Positions 42,531-52,013 are shown, counted from the first letter of the stretch. The stretch: 64,000 bases of DNA from Herbidospora sakaeratensis (GCF_001570525.1 NZ_BBXC01000010.1:1-64000); one strand, 5' to 3'. The notes: generated from the sequence alone by a model not told the origin. A program made the numbers and translations.

Positions 42531-43070
42531 GTGTTCCGCATGCCGAGTGTTCAGCGAGGGGCGTTCGCGCCCGTCGTTGACCGGCGTGCAGACGCGACCG
42601 TCCCGGCCGCGGGCCGGGAAGCTCGGATGGCGCGGTTCGCGGCCGGTTCCCGGCTGAGTCGCCTTTTGGTCGTCGGTGGTCTGATCGCCGTCGGCTGGGT
42701 GCTCGGAGTGGTCTTCGGGTTCGCCGGTGAGGCACACGCCTCCACCGGCCCCCTCCCCTCACCTGTCGTCGCCGGGTCGGTGCAGGTCGCCGACGGATTC
42801 CCCACGGCGGGCGACGCGCAGGCCATGGCCGGGCGCAACGTCGACGGGCTCACCAGTTCGTCCACGCCGGTCGCGCCTCCACCCGCCTCCGCCGAACACT
42901 CTCAGGGCAACGGGCTCGTTCCCCAGAACGGCGGCGGTTCCATGCTTTTCGGGGATGTCGCTCGGTCCTTCTCCGGCCCGCGGCCCGCGGCCCTGCCTGT
43001 TCCCATGGCGGCCGTGCTTCCCCCGGTCGTCCGCACAGCGGCGGACGACCCTTCTTTCTCTCCTGACTGA
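42531..43070 (+). CDS. Secreted or membrane-anchored hypothetical protein
   Basis: 179 residues from a GTG with GGGAGGT upstream. A cytosolic lead of about 40 residues is followed by a hydrophobic segment RLLVVGGLIAVGWVLGVVFG and then AGEAHAS, a plausible signal-peptidase site. The rest is low-complexity Pro/Ser/Gly/Ala. It lies just upstream of a chaplin-domain gene and may be part of the same cell-surface programme. No family recognised. Confidence 0.6.
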   Translation: MFRMPSVQRGAFAPVVDRRADATVPAAGREARMARFAAGSRLSRLLVVGGLIAVGWVLGVVFGFAGEAHASTGPLPSPVVAGSVQVADGFPTAGDAQAMAGRNVDGLTSSSTPVAPPPASAEHSQGNGLVPQNGGGSMLFGDVARSFSGPRPAALPVPMAAVLPPVVRTAADDPSFSPD

Positions 43071-43257
43071 TCCCGCGATCCGGTGGTCGGTCTCGCCTGA
43101 GTCCTGGCTCTTCCCCGTCAGGCAGGCATCTCCTTCTCCGCGCTGATGTCGCGGAATTCCCCAATCCTCGTGACGCTCCATGGCACCGCTGTGCCTTCGG
43201 CCTGGAGTTCTTCTGTCGCGAGTTGTCAGGTACCCCCAGAACAAATGGAGTTTCATC

Positions 43258-45177
43258 ATGCGAACGTGGGCGAAGGGCTCTGCCCCCGCGGCTCTCCTCG
43301 CGGCCGGCGTCATGGCCCTCGGCACGGGGACCGCTGTCGCCGACACCGACGGTCAGAGCTCGATCGGTGGCGGCAACCAGGTCAACCTGCCGGTGTCCCT
43401 CCCGATCGACCTGAGCGGCAACGCCGTCGGGGTCGCGGGCGGCTCGACCGCCACGTCGAAGGGCGGCGCGTCCGTCGACAACAGCAACACCTCCGGCAAG
43501 GGCATCCAGGGCAGCACCTCCGGCAAGAGCAGCGTCCTGGGCGGAAACCAGGTGAACGCGCCGGTCAGCGCGCCGATCAACGCCTGTGGCAACGCGATCG
43601 CGCTGTTCGGCAACTCCGACGCCGGGTGCAAGGGCGGCTCGGAGGTCAAGACCTCGGGTCAGGGCGGCGCGGGCAAGAACACCACCAGCGGCGCCAACAG
43701 CCTGCTCGGCGGCAACCAGGTCACGGCGCCGATCACCGCGCCGATCAACGCCTGCGGCAACTCGGTGGCGATCTTCGGTGACGCCGTCGCGGGCTGCAAG
43801 GGCGGCTCGACCGTCAAGAACACCGGGACCGGCCCCGGCGGCAACTCCACGTCCGGACGCTCGGCCGCCCTCGGCGGCAACCAGGTCATCGCGCCGGTCA
43901 GCGCGCCGATCAACGTCTGCGGCGTCACCGTCGCGGTGTTCGGCGACGCGTTCTCGGGCTGCAAGGGCGGCTCGACCTCGACCAACGGCGACCCCGGTCC
44001 GAAATACCAGCACGGTCCCGGCAGGCCCGGCTCGACCGGCAACGACACCGACGGCCGCTTCGGCGCCGGCAGCGGCAACCAGGTGATCGCTCCGGTCAAC
44101 CTGCCCGTCAACGTCTGCGGCAACGCCATCGGGGGCGCGCTGGCCGGATGCAAGGGCGGTTCCGAAGCGGTCAACACCACGCCGGGCACCGGTGCGGGCG
44201 GCAACACCACCGACGGCCGTTCGGGGGTCGTCGCGGGCAACCAGGTCATCGCCCCGATCACCGCCCCGATCAACATCTGCGGCAACGCGGTCGCCCTGTT
44301 CGGCGAGGCCTTCGCCGGGTGCAAGGGCGGCGCCACGGCCAAGAACGGCGGCAAGGGCGCCGGTGGCAACACCACCTCCGGCCGGTCCGGGGTCGTCGCG
44401 GGCAACCAGGTCATCGCGCCGATCACGGCGCCGATCAACGCGTGCGGCAACGCCGTCGCGGCGGCGGGCGGGGCCGAGGCCCACTGCACCGGTGAGGTCT
44501 CCGCCGAGGGCGGGCCCGGCGGCGGGGGCAACAAGACCGACGGCAAGTCCGGCGTGCTCGCCGGGAACCAGGTCATCGCGCCGATCACGGCGCCCATCAA
44601 CGCCTGCGGCAACGCGGTCGCCGGGCTGGGCGACGCCGCCGCCGGGTGCCTCGGGGGCAGCCGCGTCGGCCGTTCGGTCCACCACACCACCGGTGACGGT
44701 TACGACAACCTGACCCAGAGCTGGGGCAAGGTCGACGCGGCCGAGACCTCCGGCCCGCTGCCCGCCCTGCCGGCGATGAGCTCGGCCCGTCAGCTCACCA
44801 AGATGAGCGCCGCCGGTCTGCCGCTGGTCGGCGACCTGCCCGGCATGCTCGGCCTCCCGGCGCTGCCCGGCCTGCCCGGCGCTCCGGCCGTCCCGGCCGC
44901 CGCCGCGGGCAAGAAGGCTCCCGGCAAGAACGCCCAGGCCAGCCCGCTCGCTCCGGTCACCGGTGCGGCCCAGGGCCTGCCGGTCGCGGGTTCGCTCGGT
45001 TCGGCCGCCTCGGCTCTGCCCGTCGGCGGGCTCGGCCTGATGAGCGCCGCCCAGCCCGACTCGATCACCGGCATGAACTCGGGTTCGCTGGCCGCTCTGC
45101 TGCTGGGCGCGATGTTCGCAGCTTCGGCCACGTTCTTCGCCGGCGCCCGTCGCCTGCGGTTCGGCCGTCGTAAGTAA
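43258..45177 (+). CDS. Multi-repeat chaplin-domain surface protein
   Basis: 639 residues from an ATG with GGAG upstream. A signal peptide (AALLAAGVMALGTGTAVA-DT) precedes eight chaplin-type repeats of about 50-65 residues, each with the core GNQVxAPxxxPIN-x-CGN followed by a second Cys in CKGGS. The first repeat lacks both Cys (LPIDLSGNAV). Gly/Thr-rich linkers separate them. After the repeats comes a Pro/Ala/Leu-rich region, then a hydrophobic helix and the basic tail ARRLRFGRRK; no LPXTG/LAXTG motif is present. Chaplins form amyloid-like hydrophobic layers on aerial hyphae; usual members have one or two domains. Confidence 0.88.
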   Translation: MRTWAKGSAPAALLAAGVMALGTGTAVADTDGQSSIGGGNQVNLPVSLPIDLSGNAVGVAGGSTATSKGGASVDNSNTSGKGIQGSTSGKSSVLGGNQVNAPVSAPINACGNAIALFGNSDAGCKGGSEVKTSGQGGAGKNTTSGANSLLGGNQVTAPITAPINACGNSVAIFGDAVAGCKGGSTVKNTGTGPGGNSTSGRSAALGGNQVIAPVSAPINVCGVTVAVFGDAFSGCKGGSTSTNGDPGPKYQHGPGRPGSTGNDTDGRFGAGSGNQVIAPVNLPVNVCGNAIGGALAGCKGGSEAVNTTPGTGAGGNTTDGRSGVVAGNQVIAPITAPINICGNAVALFGEAFAGCKGGATAKNGGKGAGGNTTSGRSGVVAGNQVIAPITAPINACGNAVAAAGGAEAHCTGEVSAEGGPGGGGNKTDGKSGVLAGNQVIAPITAPINACGNAVAGLGDAAAGCLGGSRVGRSVHHTTGDGYDNLTQSWGKVDAAETSGPLPALPAMSSARQLTKMSAAGLPLVGDLPGMLGLPALPGLPGAPAVPAAAAGKKAPGKNAQASPLAPVTGAAQGLPVAGSLGSAASALPVGGLGLMSAAQPDSITGMNSGSLAALLLGAMFAASATFFAGARRLRFGRRK

Positions 45178-45184
45178 GACGTGC

Positions 45185-45203
45185 CGCCGCCGTTAGGGCG
45201 GCG
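45185..45203. terminator. Hairpin after the chaplin-domain gene
   Basis: CGCCGCC (45185-45191), loop GTTAG, GGCGGCG (45197-45203), 7 bases after the stop codon. No T-run follows, as is usual in this GC range. Confidence 0.5.
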
Positions 45204-45257
45204 AGCCCACAAGATGTCTCCCCCGGCCGGGCGGTTCCCGCTGGGGGAGGCGGGAAA

Positions 45258-45298
45258 GCTTTGCCCGTCTCGGGGGCGCGGCCCGGGGCGGGCAAAGC
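45258..45298. terminator. Terminator between convergent chaplin and DUF5703 genes
   Basis: GCTTTGCCCG (45258-45267) pairs with CGGGCAAAGC (45289-45298), a 10-bp stem, followed by CATGTTT on the + strand. It sits 6 bases before the stop of the convergent small gene and can serve both directions. Confidence 0.6.
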
Positions 45299-45303
45299 CA
45301 TGT

Positions 45304-45489
45304 TTAAAGAGTGCTGACCGCGCGTATGATCTTCCGTCGCAGCCAGACCCTGCGGCTGCCGTCGGAATAGAGGCGCAGACGGTGGAGTTCCCAATGGCCG
45401 TATTCGGCATGTTCCGTCAGGAGTTGACGAGCCGCTTCACGCGAGGTTCCGCGTGGAAGGAAGAGCTCCATGTAGGAGTAGTCGAGCAC
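45304..45489 (-). CDS. DUF5703 family small protein
   Basis: 61 residues: MLDYSYMELFLPRGTSREAA, then LTEHAEYGHWELHRLRLY and VWLRRKIIRAV. This is a short conserved actinobacterial protein of unknown function, usually encoded next to topA as here. Divergent from topA with 192 bp between starts. Confidence 0.85.
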   Translation of the reverse strand: MLDYSYMELFLPRGTSREAARQLLTEHAEYGHWELHRLRLYSDGSRRVWLRRKIIRAVSTL

Positions 45490-45681
45490 AGCGATTAGTC
45501 TCCCGTTGGGGACGGTGGAGTCCGATGGGCTCTATTCTGCGTCCTCGTGGGATAACGGGTCCAGGTGGTTACAGACCGGGGCCCACCCGGGTAGCCCGAG
45601 GGGGAGGGCCGCTCGTGACGGGTTACCGTGAAAGGCCCACACCGACGGGGATAAGCAGCGAACAGCGAGGTAGGTAGCAGC

Positions 45682-48414
45682 GTGCCAGCGAACAACGGCA
45701 ACGCCGGCGGAACCCGCCTGGTCATCGTCGAGTCGCCTGCCAAGGCGAAGACGATCGCCGGGTACCTCGGGCGCGGTTACGTCGTCGAGTCCAGCATCGG
45801 CCACATCCGCGATCTTCCGGGGAAGGGCGACACGATCCCCGAGGAGTACGCGAGCCAGGCCTGGGCCAAGCTCGGCGTGAACGTCGACGACGACTTCGAG
45901 CCGCTCTACATCGTGAACAGCGACAAGAAGTCGCAGGTCTCGAAGCTGAAGCAGCTTCTGAAAGAGGCCGACGAGCTCTATCTCGCCACTGACGAAGACC
46001 GCGAGGGCGAGGCCATCGCGTGGCACCTGCGCGAGGTGCTCAAGCCGAAGGTGCCCGTCCACCGGATGGTCTTCCACGAGATCACCCCGCAGGCGATCCG
46101 CGACGCCGTGGCCAACCCGCGCGACCTCAACCTGCGTCTCGTCGACGCGCAGGAGACCCGGCGCATCCTCGACCGTCTCTACGGCTTCGAGGTCAGCCCG
46201 GTCCTGTGGAAGAAGGTCAAGCAGGGGCTGTCCGCGGGCCGTGTGCAGTCGGTCGCGACGCGTCTGGTGGTCGAGCGGGAGCGCGACCGCATCGCGTTCA
46301 CCAGCGCCGCCTACTGGGACCTTTCCGCCGCTTTCGACACCGGGCTCGACAGTGACGATCCCAGCCGGTTCGGTGCGACTTTGCTGTCGGTCGCGGGCAA
46401 GCGGGTCGCCCAGGGCCGAGACTTCGGCTCCGACGGCCGCCTGACCAGGCAAGACGTGCTCCACCTCGACCAGGCCGCCGCCACCGCGCTGGCCGGTCGG
46501 CTGAACGGGGCTTCTTATTCGGTACGTTCGGTCGAGCGCAAGCCGTACACGAGAAAGCCCTATGCGCCCTTCCGGACGACCACCCTCCAGCAGGAGGCCA
46601 GCCGGAAGCTGGGGTTCTCGGCGAAGTTCACCATGCAGGTGGCCCAGAAGCTCTACGAGAACGGGTTCATCACCTACATGCGTACCGACAGCATCACGCT
46701 GTCGGAGACCGCCGTCGCGGCCGCCAGAGCGCAGGCGATCAAGCTCTACGGCTCGGCCTACGTGCCCGACAAGCCGAGGGTGTACGCCAGCAAGGTCAAG
46801 AACGCGCAGGAGGCCCACGAGGCGATCCGCCCGTCGGGTGAGGAGTTCCGCACCCCCGGCGAGACCGGGCTGTCGGGCGACATGTTCCGCCTCTACGAGC
46901 TGATCTGGCAGCGCACCGTCGCCTCCCAGATGAAAGACGCCGAGGGCGAGTCGGTCTCGGTTCGGGTTCTGGCCGACCGCGAGCAGGCCGAGTTCAACGC
47001 GACCGGCCGCACCATCACCTTCTACGGCTTCCTGAAGGCCTACGTCGAAGGGGCCGACGACCCGTCGACCGACCGCGACGACTCCGAGAAGCGGCTGCCG
47101 AACCTCGCCGAGGGGCAGGCGGTCAACATCCTGGAGCTCGCCCCGGTCGGCCACGCGACCAAGCCGCCCGCCCGCTACACTGAGGCGTCGCTGGTCAAGG
47201 AACTGGAAGACCGCGAGATCGGGCGACCGTCGACCTACGCGTCGATCATCGGCACGATTTTGGACCGCGCCTACGTGTTCAAGAAGGGCACCGCCCTGGT
47301 GCCCTCGTTCCTGGCGTTCGCCGTGAACAACCTGCTGGAGCAGCACTTCGGCAATCTGGTCGACTACGACTTCACCGCCGAGATGGAGAAGATCCTCGAC
47401 GACATCGCCAACGATCGCGCCGAGCGGGTGCCGGAACTGCGGCGCTTCTATTTCGGCGACGGCGGCGACGGCGACGAGGGTCTGAAAGACCTGGTCAGCG
47501 ACCTGGGCAACATCGACGCCAAGGAGATCAGCTCGTTCCCGATCAAGGGGACCGACATCGTGATCCGGGTGGGCCGCTATGGCACCTACCTCGACCGCGA
47601 GGGCTCCAAGGTCAACGTGCCCGACGACGTCACGCCCGACGAGCTGACCGCCGAGAAGGCCGAGGAGCTGTTCGCGCAGCCCTCCAGCGCCCGTGAGCTG
47701 GGCCCCGACCCGGTCACCGGCAACGCGATCTGGGTGCGCAACGGACCCTACGGCCACTACGTGACCGAGGTGCTGCCCGAGGAGCCGCCGGCCGCCGACG
47801 CCCCGAAGAAGCGGGTGAAGAAGGCCGACCAGCCCAAGCCGCGCATCAGTTCGTTGTTCAAGACGATGGACCCCGAGACGATCACCCTCGACGTGGCGCT
47901 GAAGCTGCTGACGATCCCCCGCGTGGTCGGGGTGATCGACGGCGAGGAGGTCGTCGCCTACAACGGCAAGTACGGTCCCTACATCAAGAAGGGCACCGAC
48001 TCCCGGTCGCTGACGACCGAGGACGAACTGCTCACGGTCACGATCGAGCAGGCCGGGGCGATGTTCGCGCAGCCGAAGGTACGCGCCCGCAGGGCCGCTG
48101 CCGCGCCGCTGCGTGAGCTGGGCGAAGACCCCGTGTCGAAGAAGCCCGTCGTGGTGAAGGAGGGCCGGTTCGGGCCCTACGTGACCGATGGCGAGTCGAA
48201 CGCGTCGCTGCGCAAGGGCGACACGGTCGAGGAGATCACCATCGAGCGCGCGGCCGAGCTGCTCGCCGAACGGCGTGAGAAGGCTCCGGTCAAGAAGGCG
48301 CCCGCGAAGAAGGCCCCGGCGAAGAAGACCGCCACGGCCACGAAGGCCAAGACGGCGGCGGCCAAGTCGACGACCGCCAAGCCGACGGCCCGGGCCAACA
48401 CCAAGGCCAAGTAG
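45682..48414 (+). CDS. topA: DNA topoisomerase I
   Basis: 910 residues from a GTG. It relaxes negative supercoils by single-strand passage. The TOPRIM domain is at about 10-140 with VIVESPAKAKTI and the metal site YLATDEDREGEAIAWHL. The catalytic Tyr is in NGFITYMRTDSITLS (about 330). Four C-terminal repeats of the GKYGPYIKKG / GRFGPYVTDG type replace zinc fingers, and the end is a Lys/Ala/Thr-rich tail with repeated KKAPAKK, both typical of actinobacterial TopA. Confidence 0.97.
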   Translation: MPANNGNAGGTRLVIVESPAKAKTIAGYLGRGYVVESSIGHIRDLPGKGDTIPEEYASQAWAKLGVNVDDDFEPLYIVNSDKKSQVSKLKQLLKEADELYLATDEDREGEAIAWHLREVLKPKVPVHRMVFHEITPQAIRDAVANPRDLNLRLVDAQETRRILDRLYGFEVSPVLWKKVKQGLSAGRVQSVATRLVVERERDRIAFTSAAYWDLSAAFDTGLDSDDPSRFGATLLSVAGKRVAQGRDFGSDGRLTRQDVLHLDQAAATALAGRLNGASYSVRSVERKPYTRKPYAPFRTTTLQQEASRKLGFSAKFTMQVAQKLYENGFITYMRTDSITLSETAVAAARAQAIKLYGSAYVPDKPRVYASKVKNAQEAHEAIRPSGEEFRTPGETGLSGDMFRLYELIWQRTVASQMKDAEGESVSVRVLADREQAEFNATGRTITFYGFLKAYVEGADDPSTDRDDSEKRLPNLAEGQAVNILELAPVGHATKPPARYTEASLVKELEDREIGRPSTYASIIGTILDRAYVFKKGTALVPSFLAFAVNNLLEQHFGNLVDYDFTAEMEKILDDIANDRAERVPELRRFYFGDGGDGDEGLKDLVSDLGNIDAKEISSFPIKGTDIVIRVGRYGTYLDREGSKVNVPDDVTPDELTAEKAEELFAQPSSARELGPDPVTGNAIWVRNGPYGHYVTEVLPEEPPAADAPKKRVKKADQPKPRISSLFKTMDPETITLDVALKLLTIPRVVGVIDGEEVVAYNGKYGPYIKKGTDSRSLTTEDELLTVTIEQAGAMFAQPKVRARRAAAAPLRELGEDPVSKKPVVVKEGRFGPYVTDGESNASLRKGDTVEEITIERAAELLAERREKAPVKKAPAKKAPAKKTATATKAKTAAAKSTTAKPTARANTKAK

Positions 48415-48432
48415 CCGTTTTACAGCTTGTCA

Positions 48433-48456
48433 GCCTGCGCGGTCCGCCGCGCAGGC
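48433..48456. terminator. Hairpin after topA
   Basis: GCCTGCGCGG (48433-48442), loop TCCG, CCGCGCAGGC (48447-48456): a 10-bp perfect stem 18 bases after the topA stop. Confidence 0.6.
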
Positions 48457-48461
48457 CGCGG

Positions 48462-48488
48462 TTGTCCACAAGCGACAGGTTGTCCACA
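48462..48488 (+). promoter_or_regulatory. Two perfect DnaA-box sequences
   Basis: TTGTCCACA occurs at 48462-48470 and again at 48480-48488, same orientation, starts 18 bp apart, in the space between topA and the phosphoesterase gene. TTGTCCACA is the preferred actinomycete DnaA box. They may link expression of this replication-gene region to DnaA or titrate DnaA. Confidence 0.6.
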
Positions 48489-48557
48489 GGCGGCTCTCCC
48501 GGCTGCGCCGCGCGGGTTCTTTACTCGTAGCATGAGCGCGGTCCGAAGGGGGTCACC

Positions 48558-49808
48558 GTGGGTTTTCTCGTCGTCGTGTTCGGCGTGGTCTTCGCCGTCC
48601 ACTACTACCTCTACCGGCGGTTGATCCGGTCGACGACCCTGCCGGGCCGGGCCCGCAGGGTCCTGACCGGCGTCCTGGTCCTCCTGCTCGTGCTGCTGCT
48701 CGTGGCGCTGGTCGGCACCCGCGTGGCGTCGTCGTGGATCGTCCACCTGCTGGCCTGGCCGGGGTTCATCTGGGTCGCGGTCATGTTCTACGTGACGCTG
48801 ATCTGTCTCGCGCTGGAGATCCCCCGGCTGATCCTCAACCGCTTCTTCAGGGGCGATCCGGTCAAGGCCGCGCCGCCGCCCAAGGTCGTGCCGGCCACGA
48901 TCGGGTCGCCGTTCGGGCCCAGGAAGATCGAGATCGAGGTCGAAGACGTCGTCGAGCCGCCCGAACGGCCCGACCGGCGGTTGTTCATCAACCGCGCGGC
49001 GGCCGTGGTGGCCGGGGTCGGCGCGGGCACGATCGTCGGGTTCGGCCTCAAGTCGGGGCTGGGCGATCCCGTGCTGGAGCGGGTGCCGATCAAGCTGGTC
49101 AACCTCGACCCCCGGGTCAGCGGCCTGCGGATCGCCCTGGTCAGCGACATCCACCTCGGGCCGCTGACGGGCCTCGCCCACACCGAGCGCATCGTGGAGC
49201 AGATCAACCGGTGCGACGCCGACATCGTGGCCATCGTGGGCGACCTCGTCGACGGGACCGTCCGCGACCTCGGGCATCTGGCCGCCCCGCTCGGCGACAT
49301 CCAGGCCCGCCAGGGCACCTACTTCGTCACCGGCAACCACGAGTACTACATCGAGGGCGGCCCCGGCGAGTGGATCGACACCCTGCAGTCGTACGGCATC
49401 CGCACGCTGGCGAACGAGCGCGTGTCGATCTACCACGACGACGTCCCGGCGATCACGCTGGCCGGGGTCAACGACGTCAACGGCGCCACCATGCAGGCCG
49501 GCGCCGACCTCCACCCCGCCCTCTACGACCGGCCCAAGGGGGTGCCGACGGTCCTGCTGGCCCACCAGCCGGTCATCGGCGCCCAGGCGGCCGAGTGGGG
49601 GGTCGACCTCCAGCTCTCCGGCCACACCCACGGCGGCCAGATGGTGCCGTTCGACCGGATCGTGCCGCTCCAGCAGCCCGTGGTCCGGGGGCTCGACACG
49701 ATCGGCGAGATGCAGATCTACGTCACCAGGGGCGCCGGGTTCTGGGGGCCGCCGGTCCGGGTCGGGGCGCCGCCCGAGGTCACCCTGATCCGGCTGGAGC
49801 GCGGCTGA
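48558..49808 (+). CDS. Membrane-anchored metallophosphoesterase
   Basis: 416 residues from a GTG with AGGGGG upstream. Two or three N-terminal helices (to about 95), a linker, then RRLFINRAAAVVAGVGAGTIVG (about 142-162), a further hydrophobic, twin-arginine-like segment. The calcineurin-like domain (about 190-416) carries the metal motifs SDIHLG, GDLVDG, GNHEYY and SGHTHGGQ. It likely acts outside the membrane on phospholipid or nucleotide esters (YaeI-like). Located between topA and the tmk fusion. Confidence 0.9.
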   Translation: MGFLVVVFGVVFAVHYYLYRRLIRSTTLPGRARRVLTGVLVLLLVLLLVALVGTRVASSWIVHLLAWPGFIWVAVMFYVTLICLALEIPRLILNRFFRGDPVKAAPPPKVVPATIGSPFGPRKIEIEVEDVVEPPERPDRRLFINRAAAVVAGVGAGTIVGFGLKSGLGDPVLERVPIKLVNLDPRVSGLRIALVSDIHLGPLTGLAHTERIVEQINRCDADIVAIVGDLVDGTVRDLGHLAAPLGDIQARQGTYFVTGNHEYYIEGGPGEWIDTLQSYGIRTLANERVSIYHDDVPAITLAGVNDVNGATMQAGADLHPALYDRPKGVPTVLLAHQPVIGAQAAEWGVDLQLSGHTHGGQMVPFDRIVPLQQPVVRGLDTIGEMQIYVTRGAGFWGPPVRVGAPPEVTLIRLERG

Positions 49809-49973
49809 CGTGGCGACCCGGCGATGGGTTGGCGCTCCCGCCGAAGTCGTCGCTAACGCGCATGACTACTGCGGCACCTCGCGGTTCGTAATACCCTCAG
49901 GCGATGAGCAGGCGGGACAAACCGGCCTGCTCCAGCCCCCCACCCGCAGCGAGCACCTGGATACGCTGACACC

Positions 49974-52004
49974 ATGAGCACCCCTGGCCGGGCCCGCAAG
50001 CCGTCTCACGTGCTGGCCATCGCTCCGTTCCGCCGCCTGTGGACCGCGATGTCCGTCGGCGGCCTGGGCGACTGGCTGGCCCTGATCGCGTTGACCGCCC
50101 TGGCCGGGACGCTCACCCAAGGAGACGGCTACCCGACGCAGAGCCTGGTGATCGGCGGGGTCTTCCTCGCCAAGCTGCTCCCGGCCGTCCTGCTCGGGCC
50201 GCTCGCCGGGCTGCTGGTCTCCAAGGTCGACTGGCGGCTGGCCATGGCCGCGGCCGACGCGGTGCGGTTCGTGGTGGTCCTGCTGGCGTTGATCGTCGGC
50301 GGCCACCAGTGGCTCATCCTGGCGATGTTCCTGATCGAGTGCGCGTCCCTGGTGTGGGGCGCGGGCCGCGACGCCGCCGTCTCCGGGCTGGTGCCCGCCT
50401 CCCGGCGGGCCGACGCCGACCGGGTCGGCCTGCTCGCCTGGTACGCCATGGCGCCCCTCGCCGCCTTCCTGTTCGCCCTGATGGCGGGCCTGGTCAACGT
50501 GCTCACGGCGATCATCCCCGGGTTCGGGCTCGGGGCCGGCAAGATCATGATCGTGGTGGCCGGGATCTGCTACCTCGCCACCGCCGCCCTGGTGTTCACC
50601 CTCGACCTGCGCAACGCGGGCGGGGCGCCCCGGCCGTCGGTGCTGACCCAGCTCGCCGACGGATGGCGGCTCGCGACCGCGAACAAGGCGGTCAAGCGCC
50701 TCTACGTCGGCATGATCGGCGTGTTCGGCGCGGTCTCCATCGTGGTGGCCGTCGGGCGGGCCTACGTAGGGGTGCTCGGCGGCGGCGACGCCGGATACGC
50801 CACGGTGTTCTGCGCCGTGTTCGCGGGGGCGGCCGTGGGGTCGTTCTTCGGCCTGCGGTGGCTCACCGAGTTGTCGCGCCGGCGGTTCTTCGGGCTGTCG
50901 ATCATCATGGCCGGGCTGACGGTCGCGGCCATGGCGTTGATCCACAACCTGGTGCTCGTGGCCGTGCTGACCTTCGTCTCCGGGGTGTTCGCCGGCATCG
51001 CCTGGATCATCGGCTTCACCACGATCGAGGCCGAGTCAGAAGGCCGGCGGCCGGTCGACTTCCTCCACGCCGCCACCCGGGTCGTGTTCCTGGGCGTGGT
51101 CGCCGTGGCGGCGCTGGTGGGCGGCTTCTTCGGCGAACACGAGCTGGTGGTCAACGGGCTGGCCTACGCGTTCGACGGCGCCAACCTGGTGCTGCTCGTC
51201 GGGGCCGTGACGGCCGTGGTGATCGGCGTCCTGTCGCTGCGGCGGCTCGACGACCGGCCGGAGGTGCCGCTGCGGGTCGACCTGGTGGCCGCGCTGCGCG
51301 GCGAGCGGTTCGCGCCCGAGCCCCAGGAAGAGGCGCCGGGCATGTTCATCGCCTTCGAGGGCGGCGAGGGCTCCGGCAAGACCACCCAGTCGCGGCTGCT
51401 CGCGATCTGGCTGCGCGACCAGGGGTTCGACGTCGTCCAGACCCGGGAGCCGGGGTCGACCAAGGTCGGCATGCGGCTGCGCGCCATCCTGCTCGACTCC
51501 ACCCACCAGGGCCTGTCGGCCCACGCCGAGACGCTGCTGTACGCCGCCGACCGGGCCGAACACGTCGAGAAGGTCATCCGGCCGGCGCTGGAGCGCGGGT
51601 CGATGGTCGTCTGCGACCGCTACGTCGACTCGTCGCTGGCCTACCAGGGCGCCGGCCGTGTCCTCGGGACCGACGAGGTTGCCCAGGTCAACCAGTGGGC
51701 CACCGGCGGGCTGGTGCCCCATCTGACCGTGCTGGTCGACGTGCCGCCGTCGGTCGGCCTGCGGCGGCACGCCCACCCGGCCGACCGGATCGAGTCGGAG
51801 CCGCTCGACTTCCACGAGCGGGTGCGCTCGGAGTTCCGCGCGCTGGCCGCCCGCGACCCCGAGCGTTACTTCGTCGTCGACGGCACGCTCACCCAGCCTG
51901 AGGTGTCCCGGTTGATCCAGGATCGGGTGCGTGAGGTGCTGCCCGACCCGGTGCCCCGGGAGACCGAGGCCAACACCGGAACGATGCCCGCCATCACGGA
52001 CTAG
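49974..52004 (+). CDS. tmk: Fusion of MFS-type membrane domain and thymidylate kinase
   Basis: 676 residues. Residues 1-440 are an MFS-like domain of about twelve helices (FRRLWTAMSVGGLGDWLALI at the start). From about 459 a complete dTMP kinase begins: MFIAFEGGEGSGKTTQS (P-loop), TREPGSTKVG, the DRYVDSSLAYQGAGR signature, and the AHPADRIESE lid region. dTMP kinase makes dTDP for DNA synthesis. Similar membrane-kinase fusions are known from Streptomyces. The frame is open throughout, so the fusion is not an annotation artefact. holB follows after 9 bp. Confidence 0.92.
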   Translation: MSTPGRARKPSHVLAIAPFRRLWTAMSVGGLGDWLALIALTALAGTLTQGDGYPTQSLVIGGVFLAKLLPAVLLGPLAGLLVSKVDWRLAMAAADAVRFVVVLLALIVGGHQWLILAMFLIECASLVWGAGRDAAVSGLVPASRRADADRVGLLAWYAMAPLAAFLFALMAGLVNVLTAIIPGFGLGAGKIMIVVAGICYLATAALVFTLDLRNAGGAPRPSVLTQLADGWRLATANKAVKRLYVGMIGVFGAVSIVVAVGRAYVGVLGGGDAGYATVFCAVFAGAAVGSFFGLRWLTELSRRRFFGLSIIMAGLTVAAMALIHNLVLVAVLTFVSGVFAGIAWIIGFTTIEAESEGRRPVDFLHAATRVVFLGVVAVAALVGGFFGEHELVVNGLAYAFDGANLVLLVGAVTAVVIGVLSLRRLDDRPEVPLRVDLVAALRGERFAPEPQEEAPGMFIAFEGGEGSGKTTQSRLLAIWLRDQGFDVVQTREPGSTKVGMRLRAILLDSTHQGLSAHAETLLYAADRAEHVEKVIRPALERGSMVVCDRYVDSSLAYQGAGRVLGTDEVAQVNQWATGGLVPHLTVLVDVPPSVGLRRHAHPADRIESEPLDFHERVRSEFRALAARDPERYFVVDGTLTQPEVSRLIQDRVREVLPDPVPRETEANTGTMPAITD

Positions 52005-52013
52005 CCTTTCCGC

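Noticed and set aside
45060-45177. Sortase (LPXTG/LAXTG) signal in the chaplin-domain protein
   Set aside because: The segment before the last helix reads QPDSITGMNSGS, which does not match a sortase motif.
48420-48560. Replication origin between topA and the phosphoesterase gene
   Set aside because: Only two DnaA boxes, no AT-rich unwinding region and no dnaA/dnaN genes nearby.
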